Assembly (NCBI GenBank): GCA_964529715.1
Contig: CAZGXI010000002.1
Coordinates: 1 to 64,000, forward strand
Direction: 5' to 3'
DNA from: CAZGXI01 sp964529715
GTDB lineage: Bacteria; Chloroflexota; Anaerolineae; Aggregatilineales; Ch27
Length of the DNA stretch: 64,000 nucleotides
The notes below the pieces were generated by a model that saw nothing but the letters and a program-made list of their open reading frames with translations, was not told where the DNA came from and did no database searches. How positions within the stretch are numbered: position 1 is the stretch's first letter; each line of letters opens with the position of its first letter. Shown here in pieces: positions 52,328 to 60,734 of the stretch. A program made the translations under genes and the position numbers.

Positions 52328-53077
52328 ATGCAGCCGTTCGCCGTCCAACTGATTGACCTGACCCTGATGCAGTTCACGAACTGGCGCTGGTCCTGGCGCG
52401 GGATGCTCGTCACCGGCCTGATCGCGCCCGTGCTGCTGACGGCCATGCTGGGCGTTTTCGCCGCCGACAACGGCCAGACTTCGCTCGGCTACGTGCTGAC
52501 CGGAAACATCGTCCTCTCACTGCTGTTCTCCACGATGGGCAGCGTGAGCGGCAATTTCGCGTTCATGCGCGCCGTCGGCAGGCTGGATTACTTCGCCACC
52601 CTGCCCATCTACCGCTCCGCGCTGATTTTGGCGACGGTGCTGGCCTTCCTGATCATGTCCCTGCCGTCTGTCGCCATGACGCTGATCCTGGGCACGCTGA
52701 TTCTCAACGTGCCGCTGGCGCTGAGTCCCTGGATCGTCGTCGTCGCGCCGCTGATCAGCATCAGCCTGAGCGGCCTGGGCGCGCTGATCGGGCTGATCGG
52801 GCGCGCGCCGGAAGAAGTCGGCAGCATCCAACTGCTCGTCACCGCTGTGCTGCTGGGCCTCGGACCGGTGCTCATTCCTGCCGACCAACTGCCGGAGACT
52901 ATCCGGCAGATCAGCCTGTTCTCGCCGGCCACGTATGCGGCGTCGGCGCTGCGGCAGGTCGTGCTCGGCTGGTCAGACCGGATTCCGCTGGCCGTCGATC
53001 TCGTCGTCCTGGCCGCGCTGTCCGCCGGATTGTTGTGGCTGGTCGGGCAGCGCATGGATTGGCGGCAGGCCACCTGA
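52328..53077 (+). CDS. ABC-2 type transporter permease
   Basis: A 249-residue membrane protein with six predicted helices and the ABC-2 family signature (VAPLISISLSGLGALIGL, then the polar FSPATYAASALRQVVLG near the end). It pairs with the preceding ATPase. The ATG at 52328 has GGAG at eight bases; a GTG at 52319 overlapping the ATPase stop is an alternative start. Confidence 0.87.
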   Translation: MQPFAVQLIDLTLMQFTNWRWSWRGMLVTGLIAPVLLTAMLGVFAADNGQTSLGYVLTGNIVLSLLFSTMGSVSGNFAFMRAVGRLDYFATLPIYRSALILATVLAFLIMSLPSVAMTLILGTLILNVPLALSPWIVVVAPLISISLSGLGALIGLIGRAPEEVGSIQLLVTAVLLGLGPVLIPADQLPETIRQISLFSPATYAASALRQVVLGWSDRIPLAVDLVVLAALSAGLLWLVGQRMDWRQAT

Positions 53078-53134
53078 TACCCAACACGGCGGTAAGGACG
53101 CAGTGCGTGCTTACCGGATAAAACGGAGGTCTTG

Positions 53135-53593
53135 ATGTGGTATATCACCCGGCGGCGCGTTTACCGGACTCTCATCGCCTGGGGGCCGGTGCTGGCAGCC
53201 ATGATTATCATGTTCATCGCCTCGGCGCAGCCCAAATACGGGCCGCCTGACGACCAGACGACGGCCATCTACTTTTCCGGCGTGGTGCCGGTGTTCCCCG
53301 GCTTTCTGGAAACGCTGATCAAAAAGAGCGCGCACGTGGTCGCTTTTGGTGGACTGGCGCTGCTGGCCCTGCGCGCCCTCGTGCTGGGAAAGATGAACGT
53401 CCGGCAGGCGGGCTACCTCGCCATCGTAATCACGGTCGGGTACGCTATGCTGGACGAACTACACCAGGCATCTACACCGGGCCGCACCGCCTCCGGCATC
53501 GACATCGGCCTGGATTTTATCGGCGCGACGCTGGCCGTGCTGCTGGCCCGCCGCCACTTCGCCCAGCCGAACGGCCCCCATACAGCCACATAA
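53135..53593 (+). CDS. VanZ-family membrane protein
   Basis: A 152-residue protein with four membrane helices. The family signatures are visible: KKSAHVVAFGGLALL, then MLDELHQASTPGRTASGIDIGLDFIGATL. VanZ proteins give low-level teicoplanin resistance or act in the envelope, but most members are uncharacterised. The ATG at 53135 follows GGAGG. It is 57 bp after the ABC permease and may be co-transcribed. Confidence 0.85.
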   Translation: MWYITRRRVYRTLIAWGPVLAAMIIMFIASAQPKYGPPDDQTTAIYFSGVVPVFPGFLETLIKKSAHVVAFGGLALLALRALVLGKMNVRQAGYLAIVITVGYAMLDELHQASTPGRTASGIDIGLDFIGATLAVLLARRHFAQPNGPHTAT

Positions 53594-53616
53594 AACGCTC
53601 AGACCGCAAAAAGCAG

Positions 53617-55890
53617 CTAATGTTTTTTGCTGGCCGAAACGTGCTCGCGCGCCAGGTCCGGCACTTCCATTGTCACCGGAGCCGTGAGCGGCAACAGGCA
53701 GGTCACGCGCGTGCCCTTACCGAGGCGGCTCTCCAGATGGATCGCGCCGCCGTGCGCCTCGATTACCCGCTTGGCGATGAACAACCCCTGCCCCATCCCC
53801 GGCACGCGCAGCACCGAACCATCCGGCAGCAAGGGCGTGCCCCGATAAAAGCGCGTAAACAGGTATGGTTGATCTTCCGGCCTCACGCCGCAGCCTGTAT
53901 CCTCGACAATCAGCTCAGCCCGCCCTTCGCTGGCCCGCTGACGCGCCAGGAGACGCACCTGTCCACCGGGCTGGGTAAACTTGATGGCGTTGTCGATCAG
54001 GTTACCCAGCGCCCAACGCAGGCGACGCTCGTCGCCGAGGATATACATCTCGCGCTGAAGCAGCATCACCTGGATCGTCAGATCGGCGGCCTGCGCCGCC
54101 GGCCCCCATTCGACCGCCGCCGCGTTCAATAAATCCTCAACCGACAGGGGACGCTGCCCACTGCGCATCTGCTCCGGCCCCAGATCGGTCAGGTCGCGCA
54201 GATCAGCGATCAGCCGTTGCAGGCGAACCGCGTTGTTGCGGATCTCGCGGGCAAAGTCTTGCAACACGGCAGTCGACTCGGCAGGATGAGCGATGACTAG
54301 AGATTGCAACGGCTCCTGGACATCGTGAGAAAGCTGACGGAGCAATGCTTCGCGCTCCTGCTCCCGCCGGACTTCCGGCAGGATGTCTCGCAGCAAGATG
54401 ACCGTCCCGACGCGCCGCCCGCTGATCGTCATCACAGCGGCGGCCTGGGCACTGAGCACCGTCTGGCCCAACACAATGCGCTGCGGCTGCCCCAGCGCAT
54501 ACAGCCCCGGCGCGATGGCCGGGCCGAGGGCGTCGGTGGCGGCGGCGGTCAGATCGTTGAACGTTTTGGTAGGGAACGCCTGCTGCGCCCCCAACAGGCT
54601 CTGCGCCGCCGCATTCATCAGCAGCACACGCCCATCGAGGTCAAGCACGACCACCCCGTCGGGGATCGATTCGAGAATGGCGACCAGGCGGGCATTTTCC
54701 CGTCGCTGGCGACGCAGCGACGTTTGCAAGGCCTCCTGACGCTTGTAGGTGCGGTCGGCATACTCATCCAGACTACGCCCCAGTTCGCCGATCTCGTCGG
54801 CGGCGCGCATCCCGGTGCGGGCGGTGATGTCTCCCCGCGCCAACGCCTGCGTTGTAGCCGTGATGCGTTGGATACGCCCCAACACCCTGCCAACGGCAAC
54901 ATAGCCGCCAATCACCACTATCCCGGCCAGCGAGGCCATGAGCAGGCTCATAAGCTGACGGCTGAGATCGGTGGCATACAGCAGGTGGCTCGGCAGAAAC
55001 ACCGCCAGCACTCCCAGCGCATCGCGCCCGACCACAAACGGCAGGTAGGCGGCCTGATACGCATACCCGGCCAGGTCAAGGTCGCGGGTAGGCGGTTGGC
55101 CGTTCGTCTGCAACGTTTGGGCGAACACTTCCGGCGTGATGGTGAGCGCCTGATATAACCCACCACGTGGCTCGAACGTCGCCTGAACCAGCCGGGCATG
55201 ATCGTCGTAGAGGGCCGCCTGGGCCAGTCCACTGTTGCGCAGCAGGTGCAGCACGCGCTCCAGGCGCGCCCCGACCAGCGCAAACCCCTCTCCGCCCGGC
55301 AACGGCACACCCGTGTAAACAACCACACCCTGCGGCGTGCGCAGTAAGGCCGAAGCGTCGGCAGGGCGACCTTCGGCCTGCAACGTCAACACAAGCGGTT
55401 GGGCGCTCAGGTCCGCGCCGGCGCTGACTGCGTAAGGCGACCAGCCCGTCGATGAAGCGCGCAGCAGCCCGACCACTTCCATCCCGGAGACATCCAGCAG
55501 GATCACGGAATCCAGGTTGGCAGCGGCGGCGTCCGCTTCCAGGCGGCGGCGAAGCCCTTCCACGTCGCGGTTCAACACACCCTGGCCGATTCCCTCGCCG
55601 TAGGCGATTCGCGTGGCCTCGCGGACCTGATCGGCGTAGAACGCCTGCATCCCTTCCGCTGCGCTATGGACCGCCAGAAGCAACTGCTGGGTCTGCGTGG
55701 CCTGACCGCCCTGGGTGACAGCGTCGGTCACCAGATAGGCAGCGATCATGGCGAAGGCCAGCACGACGGCAAATAACGGCACAAGCAGCCGCCAGCGCAG
55801 CGAGATAAACCGCGTCTCGCGGCGGAAAGGGTCCGTCTCCTGAACCGGCACGCCCGGTTTGATGTCGGTGTAGCGGTTTCCCGCCGTCAT
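53617..55890 (-). CDS. Membrane sensor histidine kinase (periplasmic sensor, HAMP, PAS)
   Basis: A 757-residue kinase. A first helix (about 35-58) and a second (about 325-345) enclose an extracytoplasmic sensor of about 270 residues. HAMP follows (about 345-400), then PAS (about 415-500, SIPDGVVVLDLDGRVLLMN). The phospho-acceptor is H522 in LSHDVQEPL; the ATPase part has NLIDNAIKF (N-box), DTGCGVRPED, FTRFYRG and GQGLFIAKRV. The ATG at 55890 is chosen over an upstream in-frame one because GAGGG lies before it. No response regulator is adjacent. The next minus-strand genes are the TPR/PPC protein and the M23 peptidase. Confidence 0.9.
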   Translation of the reverse strand: MTAGNRYTDIKPGVPVQETDPFRRETRFISLRWRLLVPLFAVVLAFAMIAAYLVTDAVTQGGQATQTQQLLLAVHSAAEGMQAFYADQVREATRIAYGEGIGQGVLNRDVEGLRRRLEADAAAANLDSVILLDVSGMEVVGLLRASSTGWSPYAVSAGADLSAQPLVLTLQAEGRPADASALLRTPQGVVVYTGVPLPGGEGFALVGARLERVLHLLRNSGLAQAALYDDHARLVQATFEPRGGLYQALTITPEVFAQTLQTNGQPPTRDLDLAGYAYQAAYLPFVVGRDALGVLAVFLPSHLLYATDLSRQLMSLLMASLAGIVVIGGYVAVGRVLGRIQRITATTQALARGDITARTGMRAADEIGELGRSLDEYADRTYKRQEALQTSLRRQRRENARLVAILESIPDGVVVLDLDGRVLLMNAAAQSLLGAQQAFPTKTFNDLTAAATDALGPAIAPGLYALGQPQRIVLGQTVLSAQAAAVMTISGRRVGTVILLRDILPEVRREQEREALLRQLSHDVQEPLQSLVIAHPAESTAVLQDFAREIRNNAVRLQRLIADLRDLTDLGPEQMRSGQRPLSVEDLLNAAAVEWGPAAQAADLTIQVMLLQREMYILGDERRLRWALGNLIDNAIKFTQPGGQVRLLARQRASEGRAELIVEDTGCGVRPEDQPYLFTRFYRGTPLLPDGSVLRVPGMGQGLFIAKRVIEAHGGAIHLESRLGKGTRVTCLLPLTAPVTMEVPDLAREHVSASKKH

Positions 55891-55981
55891 CCTCTGTCCC
55901 TCACCCAACATGCATTGCAAACACAGGCAGGGGCAAAGTGACCTTCGCCCCTGTCAAATCGACGCGCTCTCGCAGCGGTGG

Positions 55982-57091
55982 TCAACGCCGGTTGAGACGC
56001 AGTTCGTAGGGGCCGCCCGCGTCGCCGAACGTGCGCGCCAGGATGGTATACGTCCCCGCCGAGGGCAGCGAAAAGGTGAGCAGCGAGTTATAGCCGTCCC
56101 CGCCGTCGTCGTTGCTGGCGATCTGGGTGTTCTGCGGGCCGTACAGCGCCACGTAGGGATCGGTATCGCTGTCCCGCGCCAGAAGTTCGATCACGACCTG
56201 GTCGCCCGCGTTGCCGTTGAAGGTCCAGGTATGCCGCTGATTCGCCGCCAACTGGTCCTGCCGCGACTCGCCGTAGCTGATGCTGCCGCGCGCGATGGCA
56301 TCCGGCGGAAGCGGAGAACCGTCGCCGAGGGTGAAGTTATACCCGCCCGCTTCGAGCGTGGTCGTAATATCCTGGAACACGTTGGCGATCTGGTCGCTGG
56401 ACGCGCCCAGGATGGCAATTCCTGCTGCCGGGAGCACGGTCGTAACGACGACGCAGGCCAGACAGGCACACACCATCACCCCGCCGATCACAGCCAGGAT
56501 GATCAGCAGCGTGCGGTTGCTGCTGCTGGAAGCGGTCGGTCTGCGCGCAGTGGACGACGGCGCGCCGAGGCTGCCCGCGCCGGTCGGAGCGCCACCGACC
56601 GGCAACGCGCCGAAGGAACCGCCGGCTGGGGCGCCGAAGGGATCGGCAGGTTTGGCGCTGCTGCCCGATGGCGCGCCAAAGGGTTGAGCCGGGCCGCCGA
56701 ACGGCTGCGCAGGCGCGCCAAAGGGATCGCTGCTGGCCGGGGTGCTGCCCGCAGGCGGCAGGCTGGCCTCGGCGGCGGCAAAGATGTCCCCACCGGGCGT
56801 GCCAAAGTCGAAGCCGTCTTCTGCCTGGGGCGGCGGGGGAGGATAGCGTCGGTTCAGATCGTCCAGCATCTTTCGGGCGTTGGCATGATCCGGACGCAGA
56901 CGCAGCACATTTTCCAACGCCTCGCGTGCGTCGTTCGGGTCAGTCACCGCGTTCGCCAGTAACCACCAGGCATTGACATTGGTTTCATCTGCCTGGAGAA
57001 TCGGCAACAAAATTTCAATCGCCTGCTGGCGCTGTTTGGCTTTAATCAGATCGTAAGCCTGCTGTAACTGCTGTCGCGTTGGGTCAGACAT
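55982..57091 (-). CDS. TPR protein with membrane anchor and PPC-type extracellular domain
   Basis: A 369-residue protein. Residues 1-70 are TPR-like (LRPDHANARKML), residues 85-185 are a low-complexity Pro/Gly/Ala/Phe region with repeated AxPFGAPA units, a membrane helix lies at about 194-220 (with Cys residues ACLACVV), and residues 270-369 match the bacterial pre-peptidase C-terminal (PPC) beta domain (WTFNGNAGDQVVIELLARD, DPYVALYGPQNTQIASNDD, YTILARTFGDAGGPYEL). So cytoplasmic TPR and extracytoplasmic PPC are joined across the membrane. AGGAAGGGG precedes the ATG at 57091. Function unknown. Confidence 0.8.
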   Translation of the reverse strand: MSDPTRQQLQQAYDLIKAKQRQQAIEILLPILQADETNVNAWWLLANAVTDPNDAREALENVLRLRPDHANARKMLDDLNRRYPPPPPQAEDGFDFGTPGGDIFAAAEASLPPAGSTPASSDPFGAPAQPFGGPAQPFGAPSGSSAKPADPFGAPAGGSFGALPVGGAPTGAGSLGAPSSTARRPTASSSSNRTLLIILAVIGGVMVCACLACVVVTTVLPAAGIAILGASSDQIANVFQDITTTLEAGGYNFTLGDGSPLPPDAIARGSISYGESRQDQLAANQRHTWTFNGNAGDQVVIELLARDSDTDPYVALYGPQNTQIASNDDGGDGYNSLLTFSLPSAGTYTILARTFGDAGGPYELRLNRR

Positions 57092-57179
57092 GAACAAATC
57101 CCCTTCCTGACAATCACTCAAAACTCCACTCCAGGATGAGCGCATTATAGTCGGAACGGCCCGGCAGGGCTATCGCGCC

Positions 57180-58034
57180 CTAGCACCAACCGTATCCCCG
57201 GTGTTCAAATGTCAGCGGATCGACCGGTTGGTCGTTGATACGGATTTCATAATGCAGGTGCGGGCCGGTGCTGTTGCCGGTATTGCCGCTCCAGGCAAGG
57301 ATGCTGCCCGCGCCGACGATCTCATTGACGACGACGTTGAATTCGCTCAGGTGCGCATAGTAGGTGATGAACGGGCCGTTCTGTAAAATCACAAGATTGC
57401 CATAGCCGACGGTGCTCCATCCGGCGAAGATCACGCGCCCGCTATGCGTGGCGGTAACGGGCGTCCCGACCGGAATCCCCTGGTCGATTCCGATATGCCA
57501 GGGATGGTAACGCTGCGTGAGAATACCATCGACCGGCAGGCCGCGCGGCGCGCAGTTATCGCCACCATAGACTGCCGGTGGCGGCCCGCCCAACGGCGAT
57601 GTATATGGCGTTGGCGTCGGCAGAATACCTGCATCCTGCGCCGTCGGCAGGACCGGCGACGTGGGCCAGGGCGCGACCGTTGGCGGTAGCAGGGTTAGAG
57701 TCAAGGCAGGAGACCCGCTGGCACGCGGCAGGTATACGCCGACGGGCGGTACATCACCCAGGATAGGCGATGGCCCCATCTCATAAGCCGCCGCGCTATG
57801 CTCCAACGCCGCCACAATCGCCGGGTCGGCATGGGCGAACGGCGATAGCGGCTGCGGCAGAGCAGGCAGCGGCGTGGGTATCAGCACCCCCCAACCGGCG
57901 CTATCAGGCAGGCTATGCCGAACGGCGATCTGGCCCATCAGCCAAGCTACGATTCCTACCACCGCCGACGCCAGGAAAGCCAGCAGCACCCCCTTCCCCA
58001 GGCGCAGCCAGCGGGATATTCGACTCGGTTCCAT
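57180..58034 (-). CDS. M23-family metallopeptidase
   Basis: A 284-residue membrane-anchored enzyme. A helix at about 14-36 anchors it, followed by a long Pro-rich linker (about 45-160). The M23 domain ends the protein with zinc ligands HIGIDQG, HLHYEI (HxH), and YYAHLSE. Enzymes of this fold cut peptide cross-links in peptidoglycan. The first motif is HIGID with Ile-Gly between His and Asp as in active members, so it is likely active. ATG at 58034; the stop is 89 bp before the TPR/PPC gene on the same strand. Confidence 0.9.
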   Translation of the reverse strand: MEPSRISRWLRLGKGVLLAFLASAVVGIVAWLMGQIAVRHSLPDSAGWGVLIPTPLPALPQPLSPFAHADPAIVAALEHSAAAYEMGPSPILGDVPPVGVYLPRASGSPALTLTLLPPTVAPWPTSPVLPTAQDAGILPTPTPYTSPLGGPPPAVYGGDNCAPRGLPVDGILTQRYHPWHIGIDQGIPVGTPVTATHSGRVIFAGWSTVGYGNLVILQNGPFITYYAHLSEFNVVVNEIVGAGSILAWSGNTGNSTGPHLHYEIRINDQPVDPLTFEHRGYGWC

Positions 58035-58420
58035 GACTCTGTCCGCCTTGAATGTCGAGGCAATCAGTTCACCCGGTCATTGTACAGGAATGCCGTCGAT
58101 GTGCATATCGCGCCGGGAGAGGAAGTGTTATACCTTTGAAAGCAGCGGGGAAATCCACAGACAAGATCAAGCGCCGGAAGTTGCTCAGGGCAGGGAGGGA
58201 ACCATTCACACTCAGGTGGGTAGTCGTAAAACGACATAACCCTTGTCAGTCGGTGTTGGTTCTCCGACCCCCAGTGGTCAAACTCGCCGGCGCTTATACA
58301 GATGTGTTTTTACCATAGAAGAAAATATGCCGCCGGCCAAGTGATCGTTGTCACGTTTTATACGTGCATCCGCCACAAACCGCTTTGTGCTGTTCTTCCA
58401 ATTCCCGATCTAGGGGGTTC
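58035..58420. other. 386-bp gap between divergent M23 and mgsA genes
   Basis: No gene is supported. It should contain promoters for both flanking genes. One hairpin-like element is seen at about 58216-58240 (GGGT, TCGT / ACGA, AACCC around AAA). AT-rich sequence lies at 58300-58330. No clear -35/-10 pair was found. Confidence 0.4.
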
Positions 58421-58801
58421 ATGATGCCTGAAGCCAAGACGCTCGCTCTAATCGCTCACGACGGCAAAAAAGCCGACATGGTGGCCTTCGCCATCGCCCA
58501 CCGCGACATCCTGGCCCGTTACGAACTGATTGCCACCGGCACCACCGGCAAGCTGCTGGAAGAAAAATGCGGCCTCACCGTCAAGCGACTGCTCTCCGGC
58601 CCGCTGGGCGGCGACGCGCAAATTGCAGCGCGCGTCGCTGAAGGGGACATCGAGGCGGTTTTCTTCTTCATCGATCCCCTCGGCAAGCACCCACACGACC
58701 CCGATATTCACGGTCTGCTGCGCATTTGTGACGTGCACAACGTCCCAATTGCGACCAATCCCGCAACAGCCATGTATATCATCTCGCCGAAGGCGTTGTG
58801 A
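58421..58801 (+). CDS. mgsA: Methylglyoxal synthase
   Basis: MgsA converts dihydroxyacetone phosphate to methylglyoxal and phosphate, a bypass that relieves sugar phosphate stress. The 126-residue protein has the full signature: LIAHDGKKADMVAFA, ATGTTGKLLEE, SGPLGGDAQIAARVAEG with the catalytic Asp, DPLGKHPHDPDI and LLRICDVHNVPIATN. The start is the ATG at 58421 (or 58424), after TAGGGGG. Length is normal. Confidence 0.93.
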   Translation: MMPEAKTLALIAHDGKKADMVAFAIAHRDILARYELIATGTTGKLLEEKCGLTVKRLLSGPLGGDAQIAARVAEGDIEAVFFFIDPLGKHPHDPDIHGLLRICDVHNVPIATNPATAMYIISPKAL

Positions 58802-58871
58802 ACGTGTGAGCACCTGATCACACACCGGGCAGCAGCCGTCGGCGCAACACAAAACCGACACCCGTTGGCGG

Positions 58872-59591
58872 CTACCCAGCCATGATTGCACGTACCGTCG
58901 CATCGATCAACGATTGACCGACCCGTTCTTCGGCCAGATAGTTATCCCGCAGAACGATCAACAGATTGCGCAGGTGCGCGACCGGCACCACCGGTTGGCG
59001 AGTCGATACATTGGCACGCGGGTGTGTGAAGACGATAACGGCGTATACCGGCATATTGCCCAGATTGCGCTCCGCCAGATAGCGGCGCAAGGCGTTGACA
59101 TCACGCACCACTTCGCGCGTCGGATTGATGCCTGCCGGGCGATAGTCCACACCGCTCTGGACCAGCCAGGTTTCCCCTTCACAAAAATAACCGCCGCTGC
59201 GGTCCACAAAATAGAAAACCAGCGCGCCGTTCGGGCCGACCAGCACAGCGTCGATGTACCCCAGGCCAAAGCGACTGATGTTGCGGATAAAGGTGTAGCG
59301 ATAGTCCAGCCCCCGTGCCAATACTTCGGCGGCGTAGGCGGCTGCGGGATTGTCTGACGGCAACGTCAGGCCGCGCACGATCAGGGCACCACCGACCAAC
59401 CCTACTGGCAGACCGAGGCACAACAACCCGACCTGAAACGTCGAATACCAGGGGTCGCGGCTGAGAGGAATCACGTAGCAAAAGATAGCCAGCGCCACGA
59501 CTAACAGTCCGAGGAGCAAGATGATCATACCGGCGATAAATAACTGCCGGGCACGACGCGCCATCGTCTGCGATGGCGAGATATTGTGCAT
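58872..59591 (-). CDS. Membrane protein with NERD domain lacking catalytic Glu/Lys
   Basis: A 239-residue protein with two membrane helices (about 17-43 and 50-73) and a NERD (nuclease-related) domain from about 85. NERD signatures: IDAVLVGPNGALVF (113-126), RYLAERN, VYAVIVFTHPRAN and VPVAHLRNLL. Active NERD/restriction-like folds carry D...ExK; here D114 is kept but the ExK positions read Y127-F-V129, so nuclease activity is unlikely. GGGAGGG precedes the ATG at 59591. It might bind nucleic acid or proteins at the membrane; function unknown. Confidence 0.75.
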   Translation of the reverse strand: MHNISPSQTMARRARQLFIAGMIILLLGLLVVALAIFCYVIPLSRDPWYSTFQVGLLCLGLPVGLVGGALIVRGLTLPSDNPAAAYAAEVLARGLDYRYTFIRNISRFGLGYIDAVLVGPNGALVFYFVDRSGGYFCEGETWLVQSGVDYRPAGINPTREVVRDVNALRRYLAERNLGNMPVYAVIVFTHPRANVSTRQPVVPVAHLRNLLIVLRDNYLAEERVGQSLIDATVRAIMAG

Positions 59592-59670
59592 CGGATTATC
59601 CCTCCCACGTCAGCGAAACCCGGTCACACCGCGGCGAATCGTTCGACGGCGAAGGCACTCGTTCTCCCCC

Positions 59671-60102
59671 TCACGACAGCCTGCCAGATGTCGTCGAGGC
59701 AGCGCGCTGAACGCGGACCGCTTCCAACATCCGGCGAAATTCGTCAGGTCGCGGCAGCGGCTTATAGAGCAGCATGTCGGCCTGAGCCTGGGAGATCACC
59801 GCCTCCTCCTCGCTGGGCTGCATCCGGTAGGCAGTGATCAACACAATGGCAATGTTTTTCAAGGTCGGGCTTCTGCGCAGACGCGCCCCGATTTCCGGGC
59901 CGGAGACTTCGGGCACCCGAATGTCGAGAATCGCCAGTTCCGGCAGCTCCCCCTGAACACGGCCCGTATCGACATCGTCAATCCAGGCAACTGCCTCACT
60001 GCCATCCACAAAGGCGACCCCTTCAATGCCCCAGACTTCAAACATCGCCAACAAGACCTCGTAGATGTCCGGTTCGTCTTCGACAACCATCCAGGTGGAC
60101 AA
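59671..60102 (-). CDS. Single-domain response regulator, divergent pair member 1
   Basis: A 143-residue receiver: VVEDEPD acidic pocket, phospho-acceptor D60 (LAILDIRVPE), T in LITAY and Lys in LYKPLP. No output domain. The start is a TTG at 60102 with GAGGAG six bases upstream. It is a paralogue of the divergent receiver at 60304; both share the WxDDV...ELPEL stretch before the phospho-Asp. It may receive phosphate from the kinase at 60735. Confidence 0.85.
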   Translation of the reverse strand: MSTWMVVEDEPDIYEVLLAMFEVWGIEGVAFVDGSEAVAWIDDVDTGRVQGELPELAILDIRVPEVSGPEIGARLRRSPTLKNIAIVLITAYRMQPSEEEAVISQAQADMLLYKPLPRPDEFRRMLEAVRVQRAASTTSGRLS

Positions 60103-60303
60103 GGGACACTCCTCTTACACAACCGCCGCTGGACTGTCGGGGCGGCGTCACCTGCGCGTTCCTTCAATCATAAAAGGGACGGGCGGAACGGGCAAGCAAC
60201 TGGTCCCCAGTTTGCGTCTGCGATGAAAATCGTTGGTTGTGGGTTGTGCCAAGCGTCAGGGATTGGTACTATTCTATGAAAGGGACCTAGAGGAGAGATT
60301 CGC

Positions 60304-60717
60304 TTGACCTGGCTGATTGTGGAAGACGAAGCTGACATCCGCATCATCGTCCAGACGTTGTGCAGCGTGTGGGGGCACGACACGCTGACTTTTCCCGACG
60401 GCGAGAAAGCCTGGCGCTGGCTGGACGACGTGGAAGGCGGCTCGTTCCGGGAGGAGTTACCCGAACTGGCGCTGCTGGACATTCGTATGCCAGGGCATAC
60501 CGGCGATGCCGTCGCCGGGCGAATGCGTCAGATTGAGGCGCTGCGCCACATTGCCATCGTCTTGATGACCGCTTATGAACTGTCAGATGGCGACCGGGAG
60601 CGCATCATGTCTACCTCCGGCGCAGATCACATGATCTTTAAGCCGCTGCCGGATATGGAGGAACTGAAAATCCTCCTGCATGGTATTCTAGAACGTAAAA
60701 AGGCCAGGTGCAGCTGA
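60304..60717 (+). CDS. Single-domain response regulator, divergent pair member 2
   Basis: A 137-residue receiver: IVEDEAD, phospho-Asp in LALLDIRMPG (about 60), T in LMTAY, Lys in IFKPLP. The start is a TTG at 60304 with AGAGGAGAG before it. The next gene, a soluble histidine kinase, starts 18 bp after its stop, so this is the likely cognate pair. A TATTCT at about 60270 could be its -10. Confidence 0.87.
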   Translation: MTWLIVEDEADIRIIVQTLCSVWGHDTLTFPDGEKAWRWLDDVEGGSFREELPELALLDIRMPGHTGDAVAGRMRQIEALRHIAIVLMTAYELSDGDRERIMSTSGADHMIFKPLPDMEELKILLHGILERKKARCS

Positions 60718-60734
60718 CCCTGGGAGGGCGTCGG

